Shown here: positions 25,463 through 32,191 of the stretch, one piece after another
How the letters are laid out: each line of letters starts with the position of its first letter
How positions within the stretch are numbered: position 1 is the first letter of the stretch
Assembly: GCF_052115445.1 (NCBI RefSeq)
Contig: NZ_JBFRGR010000001.1
Coordinates: 496,001-560,000, forward strand
Direction: 5' to 3'
DNA from: Paenibacillus_E sp052115445
GTDB taxonomy: Bacteria; Bacillota; Bacilli; Paenibacillales; NBRC-103111
DNA length: 64,000 nucleotides
Made by a program: the position numbers and the translations under genes
Notes under the pieces: generated by a model
The model's database searches: none
What the model was told of the DNA's origin: nothing
Seen by the model: the letters and a program-made list of their open reading frames with translations, nothing else

Positions 25463-26380
25463 CTAGTTTGAGCCACTCAGCTTCTGGAAAAAATCTCGAA
25501 ATACGTGATTACGATCTATATAATGAACATAGCGAATGAGATGCCGTGATTGATCTTGGCTCCATCTAGCCTCATCGGATACGATCGGACTGGATAGAAG
25601 TACACTCGGTGTGCTTCGTTCATTCACAAGATAGGCAATCGTTGAAATATCCCAAATGACACGAAAGTAAGCGAAATGATCAGGATGAACTTGTCGGAAA
25701 GTCTCATATAAATACTCACCAATCACACCAGTTTCCTTCACATAATCTTTCATCTCGGATAACGTTGTTTGTAGATGCGAGGCAACGCCCATACATGGAA
25801 TTAATACGAGTGGCACACCACTATTCAAAATAATGCGTACTGCAGGAATATCTTGCTCCAAATTAAATTCCCGCGTATGTTGCCAGTGGAGCGCATGCCC
25901 TCCTAACCAAACGACAACGATGTTCTCGATAATACGCGGTTCCATAAGAATGGCGGAAGCCACGTTCGTTATGGCGCCAATAGCGACAACGTACAAGGGA
26001 TCCTCCGGCGAGGAAGCCATTGCACGTTCCACCAAATTGCGGGCTGCATCGCTCTCCACCGGAGTTTCCGGATCTGGTAGATACGCCTCAGACCCTTTGT
26101 AAATTGGAATGTCTGTGCGCTGCATCAGATTTAGAATTTTGTGCAGCTCGTGGTAGCTCTTCTCCATGCCATCCTTCGGCCCAGTCGACAGCTCGTTAAA
26201 GAAAGGTGCTGCGTAGAAAGCTTCCACTTGAAGTCTTTCTGGCGATTTCAAAGCATACACAACAGCGAACTGGTCATCAATTTCATTGAAGGTATCCGTA
26301 TCGAGCACCATTCTTATCTTGCCGGTTCGTGAATTCAATCGTTTCATTCGTTGTTCTTCCGTTATTAGTGGATATTGCAT
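25463..26380 (-). CDS. Inosine-uridine-preferring nucleoside hydrolase family enzyme
   Basis: This hydrolase of about 305 residues cleaves the N-glycosidic bond of ribonucleosides. The calcium-binding signature appears as RMVLDTDTFNEIDDQFAV, with EIDD in place of the usual PGIDD. VVAIGAITNVASAI and VVVWLGGHALHW match later family segments, and FRVIWDIST supplies the C-terminal Asp. The ATG at 26380 has a GAGGAG site 7 bases upstream; the GTG at 26395 overlaps that site. It is divergent from an AraC-family regulator and upstream of ribokinase. Some members act on other ribosides, so the exact nucleoside is open. Confidence 0.87.
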   Translation of the reverse strand: MQYPLITEEQRMKRLNSRTGKIRMVLDTDTFNEIDDQFAVVYALKSPERLQVEAFYAAPFFNELSTGPKDGMEKSYHELHKILNLMQRTDIPIYKGSEAYLPDPETPVESDAARNLVERAMASSPEDPLYVVAIGAITNVASAILMEPRIIENIVVVWLGGHALHWQHTREFNLEQDIPAVRIILNSGVPLVLIPCMGVASHLQTTLSEMKDYVKETGVIGEYLYETFRQVHPDHFAYFRVIWDISTIAYLVNERSTPSVLLSSPIVSDEARWSQDQSRHLIRYVHYIDRNHVFRDFFQKLSGSN

Positions 26381-26465
26381 AGGACAACTCCTCACCTTTT
26401 ATATCATGAATTGGCTTACATATTTACTCAACAATTGAGAATATAGAGATATTCTACCTAAATTC

Positions 26466-26528
26466 ATGGTATATTTTTATCATAGATCGGCTTATTTTTT
26501 ATACGATTCGGCTATCTATGGTATATTT
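26466..26528. promoter_or_regulatory. Direct repeats in the divergent nucleoside hydrolase/AraC control region
   Basis: ATGGTATATTT occurs at 26466-26476 and again at 26518-26528, exactly 52 bp (about five helical turns) apart. Between them lie two related CGGCT(T)AT segments in opposite-looking context. This is the form expected for AraC-type half-sites, but binding is inferred. Confidence 0.5.
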
Positions 26529-26549
26529 CATGTGGAAGGATCAGCTGCG

Positions 26550-27296
26550 ATGAATGGACATTTGGATTTTCTTTTTGGAACAACAAGGCCTCAGAATGGG
26601 ATGATTCATTCTCATAAACACCAGTGCTATGAATTGGTTTATTACATACAAGGAAGTGGCTCAACTCGAGTTGGAGAGCACACTCACCTCTTTCACAATG
26701 ACACCTTCACGTTAATTAAGCCGCATACGCTGCATGACGAGAAACATGCGACGGACAGTGAAGTTCTATTTGTCGGATTTCAAGCGNAGCTAGGGAAATA
26801 TCCCCTTCGAGAAGGTTTATATGTCGACCAATCAGAAGGAGCGATTCTTGCCTTGCTGCAAAAAATGATCATTGAAATGCAGAATAAACGCTCTTTCTAT
26901 ACGGCTAAGCTGAATCATCTAGTTGGCGAATTAATTATTGAACTCCTCCGTTATGATGAATTCACTACCTCCGAGCCATCTGTTGATAAGGTCATTTATG
27001 CCAAAAACTACATCGATGAGAATGTCAGTCAGAAGATCAGTGTTGACCTATTAGCAGATTTGGTTGGCTACAGCTATGATCGATTCCGTCATCTATTTAA
27101 AGAAGAATATGGTCTTTCACCTATGCAATACGTGATGTCCAAGCGCTTCGAACTGGCCAAACGACTGTTGAAACAAACGGATCTCTCCATATCGGCCGTT
27201 TCTAATGAGAGTGGTTTCTCCAACGATACGCAGTTCTGCTCGCTTTTTAAGAAAGCGACAGGGCTCTCTCCCCGCCGATATCGCTTGCAACAATAA
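26550..27296 (+). CDS. AraC-family transcriptional regulator with cupin domain
   Basis: This is a regulator of about 248 residues. The cupin part has MIHSHKHQCYELVYYIQGSG and then FTLIKPHTLHDEKH. The C-terminal DNA-binding part has ISVDLLADLVGYSYDRFRHL with LSPMQYVMSKRFELAKRLL, and LSISAVSNESGFSNDTQFCS with GLSPRRYRLQQ. The ATG at 26550 is preferred because GGAAGGA lies just upstream; a longer in-frame start at 26466 would overlap the putative control repeats. One N occurs at 26787. It is divergent from the nucleoside hydrolase/ribokinase pair and probably regulates it. Confidence 0.87.
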   Translation: MNGHLDFLFGTTRPQNGMIHSHKHQCYELVYYIQGSGSTRVGEHTHLFHNDTFTLIKPHTLHDEKHATDSEVLFVGFQAXLGKYPLREGLYVDQSEGAILALLQKMIIEMQNKRSFYTAKLNHLVGELIIELLRYDEFTTSEPSVDKVIYAKNYIDENVSQKISVDLLADLVGYSYDRFRHLFKEEYGLSPMQYVMSKRFELAKRLLKQTDLSISAVSNESGFSNDTQFCSLFKKATGLSPRRYRLQQ

Positions 27297-27321
27297 ACAT
27301 GAAGGAGCTGCATGAAGCCTT

Positions 27322-27570
27322 ATGTCTCTACAGCCTTATTTTGAGCAAAATAAAAACCAAAGTGGTTTAACCGATATCGACAGACCCTTCTATGTGGGTT
27401 GCCAAACCACGCTTCATGAGGGCTACCAGATTGCTTCGCAAATCACCTTGGAAACGGGCTTTAATCATACCAGCTATTTCATTAAACAATTCAAGCGTAT
27501 CAAAGGTGTTTCTCCTAAACGCTATTGTAGAGAACGATTGCAGGTTACATATGAACATCTTGAAGGATAA
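27322..27570 (+). pseudogene. Remnant of an AraC-type regulator (second HTH only)
   Basis: The frame encodes IASQITLETGFNHTSYFIKQ followed by FKRIKGVSPKRYCRERL, which is the second helix-turn-helix and terminal helix of an AraC-family regulator. The preceding 35 residues (MSLQPYFEQNKNQSGLTDID and following) do not resemble the first HTH or a cupin domain. The fragment lies 25 bp behind an intact AraC gene. It is most likely a decayed or rearranged gene copy. A functional single-HTH peptide is possible but not supported by a convincing ribosome site. Confidence 0.6.
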
Positions 27571-27640
27571 GCTATGTTATTCCTACTTCATCTCTGCGCC
27601 TCTTTGCGTTAAAATGCAGGAGGTTATCAAATCAGCTACA

Positions 27641-27825
27641 TAGATGGAAATAATACAGTTAAATCTGCCATAATTCACCTTTAAAATAGAATAGATGGAA
27701 AATATGTAGTTATATTTACATGTTATCAGCTAAAGTAGGCGATACACGAAAATTAACTACCTTTTTTCTATGTATTTGTAAATTCCAGTCGTAAATCATG
27801 AAAATAGCTGTACATTTTCCAGTTA
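27641..27825. repeat. Cluster of dispersed 21-bp repeats
   Basis: Minus-orientation copies lie at 27641-27661 and 27692-27712, 51 bp apart (both read TAGATGGAAA at the plus-strand left end). A plus-orientation copy lies at 27805-27825 with arms TAGCTG and CAGTTA. They occupy the gene-free stretch between the AraC remnant and the FAH gene terminator. Confidence 0.7.
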
Positions 27826-27863
27826 AACGAGGCACGCAGCCTTTTCAGCATCTTCACTGGACG

Positions 27864-27992
27864 TCAGAAAAATCTCCATCGGTTTCTTACTAAATTATTC
27901 CAATCCGGATGAATCCAGCCTTCTTGTGGTAACGTCTTCCCCATATCTCGAGTATATGGAAAATACCCCGTGTGCAAACGGATCTAATTCAT
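27864..27992 (-). pseudogene. Small gene remnant with in-frame stop at codon 3
   Basis: A strong AGGAAAGGAG ribosome site (28001-28010) precedes ATG-AAT-TAG at 27992. The same frame then stays open for 40 codons, IRLHTGYFPYTRDMGKTLPQ followed by EGWIHPDWNNLVRN, to TGA at 27864. The residues look protein-like (aromatic, Pro-Gly turns), so the TAG is probably a nonsense mutation in the start of a lost gene. I cannot name the family. Another frame across the same bases is also partly open, so the call is tentative. Confidence 0.35.
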
Positions 27993-28015
27993 ACTGTTTT
28001 CTCCTTTCCTGAAAC

Positions 28016-28046
28016 AAAAAAGACAACCCGCAGGCTGCCTTTTCCT
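28016..28046 (-). terminator. Terminator of the SDR/FAH operon
   Basis: On the minus strand GGCAGCC, the loop TGC and GGGTTGTC are followed by a TTTTTT run. The stem has two wobble or mismatch positions. It lies about 30 bases after the FAH stop codon. Confidence 0.75.
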
Positions 28047-28076
28047 CTCACTAAGCGGTATTCTTTTATTAAACTG

Positions 28077-28985
28077 CTATACCTGCTCATCCACCATACG
28101 ATTCGTTAGTGCACCTAATTTCTCGATTTCAATCGTTACCACATCGCCATGCTTCAAGTAAACACGCTGATCTATCGGCTTACCAAGCACAACACCCTCA
28201 GGCGTTCCTGTCAAAATAATATCACCAGGCGACAACGTCATATGCTGGGAAATATAGCTGACGATTTCATCACAGTGGAAAATCATATCCGATGTATGCG
28301 AACTCTGTCTCGTCTCGCCATTCACCGTGCAAGAAATCGTTAACTGATTCGGATCACCAACTTCATCAGCCGTTACCAAATACGGACCCAGTGGACTGAA
28401 TTTATCACAGGATTTCCCCAGCAGCCATTGTTGTGTACGCATTTGCAAATCACGCGCCGATAAATCATTCACATTGCAATATCCAAACACATGGCTTAAT
28501 GCCTGCTCCTTGGACACATATTTCGCCTGTTTCCCGATGACGATAACAAGCTCAGCTTCATAATCAACCTGACTCGTGACACGATTCGGAAGTGGAATAT
28601 CATCGCCAGGTGCGGCAATCGTATTATTGAACTTGTTAAACAAAATCGGATACTGAGNAATGGCCGCATTCGTTTCTTCGGCGTGCTTACGATAGTTCAA
28701 GCCAACGCAGATAATTTTACCCGGATTGGTGACACAGGGACCGTAGCTTACTTGAGATTCATCTAACAGGTAGGCACTTTCCGCCGTTGCCCCTTCAAGA
28801 ACTCTTGCTATATAACGTTCAATCCCAGGAATCACCGCTTCAGAGTTCGCAATGACCGACATGATGTCAGTTGGAATTCCGTCCTCAGGGAACGCTTTCA
28901 ATGCTGCTGTTATATCGAATACCTTGTTGTCTAACTTCACACCAAGATGTCTACTACCGGAATGGTCAATCGTAACTAGTTTCAA
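28077..28985 (-). CDS. Fumarylacetoacetate hydrolase family protein (2,4-diketo-3-deoxy acid hydrolase candidate)
   Basis: This metal-dependent hydrolase of about 302 residues has the FAH core: KIICVGLNYRKHAEET, then VDYEAELVIVIGKQAK with the metal Glu pair, NVNDLSARDLQ with the metal Asp, and DIILTGTPEGVVLGK. A start at TTG 28985 (MKLVTIDHSG, with AGAGG upstream) is preferred to the ATG at 28994, which overlaps the ribosome site. One N lies at 28658. It follows an SDR gene and an IclR regulator. In the non-phosphorylative L-fucose/L-rhamnose pathways an SDR and an FAH member carry out the last two steps, giving pyruvate and lactate; that role fits here but is inference. Confidence 0.85.
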   Translation of the reverse strand: MKLVTIDHSGSRHLGVKLDNKVFDITAALKAFPEDGIPTDIMSVIANSEAVIPGIERYIARVLEGATAESAYLLDESQVSYGPCVTNPGKIICVGLNYRKHAEETNAAIXQYPILFNKFNNTIAAPGDDIPLPNRVTSQVDYEAELVIVIGKQAKYVSKEQALSHVFGYCNVNDLSARDLQMRTQQWLLGKSCDKFSPLGPYLVTADEVGDPNQLTISCTVNGETRQSSHTSDMIFHCDEIVSYISQHMTLSPGDIILTGTPEGVVLGKPIDQRVYLKHGDVVTIEIEKLGALTNRMVDEQV

Positions 28986-29030
28986 AATGAACATCCTCTC
29001 TCTTCAAATAATTGTTAACACTGAGCTTAC

Positions 29031-29804
29031 TTACGCATTCTTACCGAATACCGCGCCACCATCAATGTATAAAGGTGAGCCCATCATGAATTTGGAATCA
29101 TCTGATGCTAGGAATAAGGCAGCTTGAGCTACATCCTCTGGCGTTCCGAGCTCATCGCTAAGTTGTCTACTTTTCAGTGAGGCGATAGCTGCCTCAGGAT
29201 CATCATAAGAGGTTTTCAAATAATTCTCAACAAATGGTGTTAAAATCGTACCAGGTAACAGCGCATTTACCCGAATTTGGTAGGGAGCATAATCGACCTG
29301 CATGGATTTCGTCAATGCCAATACGGCTCCTTTGGTAGCTGCATAGGATGCGCGTCTGGCTAACCCAATCTCGGCAACGCAAGAGGACATATTGATAATG
29401 GATCCGCTGCGCTTTTCCATCATATGGGGAATAACATATTTGGACGGCAAGAATACGCCGCGAATATTCACACGAATGACACGATCCCATTGGTCCGGCT
29501 CTAACTCGTGTAGAGCGCCAACACCGCTAATTCCTGCATTATTAAAAAGCACATCAATTCGTCCATACGCTTCGATTGCTCGGTCTACCATCGTCTTGAC
29601 GGAATCTGGATCCGTCACATCGGCTTGTAGGAAGAGCGCGTCCCCACCATTAGCTTGAATTTCGGATGCCGTTTCCTCACCTTTGACCGCATCCAAATCA
29701 TTGACGATCACATGTGCTCCTTCTTTTCCAAAAAGCAGTGCTGTGCTTCGCCCGATGCCTGATCCTGCACCTGTAATTAGAATTACTTTCTGATGTAATC
29801 TCAT
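29031..29804 (-). CDS. Short-chain dehydrogenase/reductase (sugar-acid dehydrogenase candidate)
   Basis: This 257-residue classical SDR has the cofactor motif VILITGAGSGIGRSTAL, the structural NNAG (VLFNNAGISG), the catalytic Ser in IINMSSCVAEI, and YAATK with Tyr and Lys. The C-terminal LYIDGGAVFG is typical. An Asp after the second strand (VNDLDAVKG) favours NAD. The ATG at 29804 has an AGAGGTGG site. It forms an operon with the downstream FAH hydrolase and has two overlapping palindromes directly upstream. A 2-keto-3-deoxy-L-fuconate (or rhamnonate) dehydrogenase role is plausible given the FAH partner, but other sugar or polyol substrates are possible. Confidence 0.88.
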   Translation of the reverse strand: MRLHQKVILITGAGSGIGRSTALLFGKEGAHVIVNDLDAVKGEETASEIQANGGDALFLQADVTDPDSVKTMVDRAIEAYGRIDVLFNNAGISGVGALHELEPDQWDRVIRVNIRGVFLPSKYVIPHMMEKRSGSIINMSSCVAEIGLARRASYAATKGAVLALTKSMQVDYAPYQIRVNALLPGTILTPFVENYLKTSYDDPEAAIASLKSRQLSDELGTPEDVAQAALFLASDDSKFMMGSPLYIDGGAVFGKNA

Positions 29805-29819
29805 CTGGTTCCACCTCTT

Positions 29820-29863
29820 AGTTTATTATAATAAACTTAGTTTATAAAATATTATAGACTAAG
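29820..29863. promoter_or_regulatory. Two overlapping palindromes, candidate IclR operators
   Basis: AGTTTATTA/TAATAAACT (29820-29837) is a perfect 18-bp palindrome. CTTAGTTTATAA (29836-29847) with TTATAGACTAAG (29852-29863) is a second inverted repeat with one mismatch. They lie 16-59 bases before the SDR start, where the promoter is expected, between it and the IclR-family gene. Confidence 0.7.
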
Positions 29864-29960
29864 TCTATCATCCGACGTCAATCGCGTCAACGCCAAATAA
29901 ACCAGATACAACCCGTTGCCCCGGATCTAAACTGGTTTACCTGTAACTTCGTCTTGGTGG

Positions 29961-30716
29961 CTACAGTGGCACGGTTGCCGATAACGCTTGTGCGAGAATC
30001 TGAATCTCTTCCCTCGCTAGATCTTGTTTCTGCGTCCATTGATGTATAGGCATCGAGCAACTAACAGCCGCTATCCAATTACCGTTCCGATCAGCAATCG
30101 GCATGGCGAAGCAGTAAAAGCCGAGCACGATTTCTTCTTGATCCATCGCATATCCTTGTTTTCTTACCATTCGAAGCTGTTCCAACAGTTCTTCTCCGCT
30201 TCGAACAGTATTCGGAGTAAACGCTTGATAACTTCCTTCTTCGTACAAGGCGAGCACTTGTGCATCCTCCAAAGCAGACAGTAATACCTTACCCATCGCC
30301 GTCGCGTAGGCAAGCATACGCATGCCAGGCTCAGAGATGAGACGAACTGGCGTTGGCGCCTCTTTTTTGGCTAAATACACGAGCTCGCCTTTCTCCAATC
30401 TAGCCAACTGAAAGGTTTCACCAAGTCGCTCCACGGAGCGAGCAGCTTTCTCCTCAAATAACTTCACTAGCGACATACCAGAGAAATATGCGTTGCCAAT
30501 CACACCGAAAAAGGAGCCGAGCACATAGGTATCCCCTTTTTCTCGGATGACCCAATTCAATGTCTCCATCGTATGTAAAAGCGAAAACATCGTGCTCTTA
30601 TTAATCCCCGTTGCACCGCTCAAGTCCATTAACCTAAGTTTAGAAGGCTGCTCCGCAATTAATTGGAGAACATCTTGTGCTCTTTCAAGTGCTGGGACCC
30701 AATATTTTCTTTCCAT
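29961..30716 (-). CDS. IclR-family transcriptional regulator
   Basis: This regulator of about 251 residues has an N-terminal winged helix (PALERAQDVLQLIAEQPSKL, then ATGINKSTMFSLLHTMETLN). The C-terminal IclR effector domain includes ARLEKGELVYLAKKEAPTPV, MLAYATAMGKVLLSAL and FYCFAMPIADRNGNWIAAVS. The ATG at 30716 is preferred to that at 30722 for its spacing from a GTGAGG site. It is immediately upstream of and co-oriented with the SDR-FAH pair. IclR proteins usually repress such catabolic operons until a sugar-acid effector binds; the palindromes at 29820-29863 are likely targets. Confidence 0.88.
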   Translation of the reverse strand: MERKYWVPALERAQDVLQLIAEQPSKLRLMDLSGATGINKSTMFSLLHTMETLNWVIREKGDTYVLGSFFGVIGNAYFSGMSLVKLFEEKAARSVERLGETFQLARLEKGELVYLAKKEAPTPVRLISEPGMRMLAYATAMGKVLLSALEDAQVLALYEEGSYQAFTPNTVRSGEELLEQLRMVRKQGYAMDQEEIVLGFYCFAMPIADRNGNWIAAVSCSMPIHQWTQKQDLAREEIQILAQALSATVPL

Positions 30717-30769
30717 GCGCATACCTCACTTAAACTTGACTATCCATAACCGTTTCAATTAATGCTGTA

Positions 30770-31483
30770 TTACAATAATTTGACCGTATCACCGAGTCGA
30801 ATTTGACCTGTTTGAACGACAGAAGCATAGACACCAAACTGCAGGTCAAAGCTTTCGTTTACTTTTTTGAGTACAGAAGGATCTTTATCCAGTGAATCTG
30901 GATCTATCGTAATCATCATACATCGCTCACAGTAGCTGTCTACCTGCAATTGTACTTCGCCTATTGCAATCTGTCGACCTATCCATTCTCCTTCGGAGCA
31001 GGCATCGTCATCTAACGCGACTACGAAATTGCCACGGAAGCGACGTTGATCCAAATCCTTACCGTGCAGACGCTCGAGTTTCCTTAAGCTTGCATCTGTG
31101 ATAAGAAGTATGCTGGCACCATCAACGGAAAGCAGATGTGGATGTTCTGGATGCTGCTCTTTTAATCGCGACATGGTAAGGGGAGTCTTCGTTTGACTTT
31201 GAATTTCTTTCAATAGTGCCTCATTCCAGCCGAATATTCGCCCATCAGCAGCTTTTATTTGGATATCTCCGTTGAGATAACTCGCTTGATAGGTTAACAT
31301 GTTAGGCATATTTCGTGCCGTAACATATCGCCACCAGCCCGATTTGGCTTCATCATAAAAGGCTCCAAACCGATCCCCTAGCATCCCATAGGTTTCAATC
31401 TGACATGATGTCAATCGCTCACCAGCGAATGACTTTATGGGATACCGATTAATTTCACTTATTTTACCGATGGTCACTTGCAA
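30770..31483 (-). CDS. MOSC-domain protein
   Basis: This protein of about 238 residues has an N-terminal beta-barrel (GKISEINRYPIKSFAGERL) and a C-terminal MOSC domain containing RRFRGNFVVALDDDA and the cysteine-bearing DSYCERCMMITIDPDS. MOSC proteins carry sulfur or bind molybdenum cofactor, as in the mARC/YiiM/YcbX group, and often reduce N-hydroxylated compounds. The start is uncertain. A GGAGG site fits a TTG at 31483, while the ATG at 31534 has no ribosome site. It stands alone, with no molybdenum-cofactor genes in the window. Confidence 0.82.
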   Translation of the reverse strand: MQVTIGKISEINRYPIKSFAGERLTSCQIETYGMLGDRFGAFYDEAKSGWWRYVTARNMPNMLTYQASYLNGDIQIKAADGRIFGWNEALLKEIQSQTKTPLTMSRLKEQHPEHPHLLSVDGASILLITDASLRKLERLHGKDLDQRRFRGNFVVALDDDACSEGEWIGRQIAIGEVQLQVDSYCERCMMITIDPDSLDKDPSVLKKVNESFDLQFGVYASVVQTGQIRLGDTVKLL

Positions 31484-31586
31484 AGTTCGTTCCTCCATCA
31501 ATCTCATATTCCACACACGCAACCATTTTACCATGTCGGATACCTCAGAGCTAGGTGATGCGACTCGCCGCGCTTGCTAATGGATG

Positions 31587-31610
31587 AAAAAAACCACCTG
31601 ATTTGGCGGC
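31587..31610 (-). terminator. Terminator of the VOC protein gene
   Basis: On the minus strand GCCGCC, the loop AAATCA and GGTGGT (two G-T pairs) are followed by TTTTTT. It is 60 bases past the stop codon at 31671. Confidence 0.65.
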
Positions 31611-31670
31611 TAATTTTTATCTATATTTTGATGTTAATGTTTTACTCCAGGAGATTTGTTGTATACCCCC

Positions 31671-32027
31671 TCAACATTTGCATATCATCAACAAGTTGCC
31701 ATCTGGATCTTTAAAATTAAACCAATGTCCATGCTCGATTCCCGTGACAATTTCAACATTGCTATCTTTCATGAATTGGTAAGCCTTCTGTATATCGTCC
31801 GTGTTAAAATGGAACGCAGGATTTCTATATGTAGCATCCATATGATATATTTTGCTGTCCAATATAAGATTTGACCCATTATTATCCAATGGTATGCAAC
31901 AAAGATGGTCGGCGATAATTTCAAACGCAGGCTCCAGTCCAAGAATACCGCAATACCATTCTCTTGCGTCTCTAATGTTACTCACTGGAATAAAAATGCC
32001 TCCGACTCTACTTAGAATAATGCTCAC
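31671..32027 (-). CDS. VOC-superfamily (glyoxalase/bleomycin-resistance) protein
   Basis: This protein of about 118 residues has the paired beta-alpha-beta-beta-beta modules of the vicinal oxygen chelate fold. GGIFIPVSNIRDAREWYCGI is followed by LGLEPAF, and the second module ends with GHWFNFKDPDGNLLMICK, where Glu/Asp-Pro-Asp-Gly-Asn is the family hallmark. Members are glyoxalases, dioxygenases or antibiotic-binding proteins; the exact role cannot be read. A GTG start is most likely. The one at 32027 has better spacing from a GGGAG site than the GTG at 32036. It is a single-gene unit. Confidence 0.75.
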   Translation of the reverse strand: MSIILSRVGGIFIPVSNIRDAREWYCGILGLEPAFEIIADHLCCIPLDNNGSNLILDSKIYHMDATYRNPAFHFNTDDIQKAYQFMKDSNVEIVTGIEHGHWFNFKDPDGNLLMICKC

Positions 32028-32149
32028 ATTTTTCACACTCCCTAATTCTACTTTTTAAGATCTATTGTATCATATTAATTGGTAAAATAAGGGGGATTCT
32101 CTCTCTGGAGCTTGATATCTCTTCACAACGCTGAAGTTTACACGTGAAA

Positions 32150-32174
32150 AAAGCCACACAGTACGTGTGGCTTT
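32150..32174 (-). terminator. Terminator of the coiled-coil gene
   Basis: AAAGCCACAC (32150-32159) and GTGTGGCTTT (32165-32174) form a perfect 10-bp stem with a 5-base loop, followed on the minus strand by a T run. It is 18 bases after the stop codon. Confidence 0.92.
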
Positions 32175-32191
32175 CTATATGACTTCCTTAC

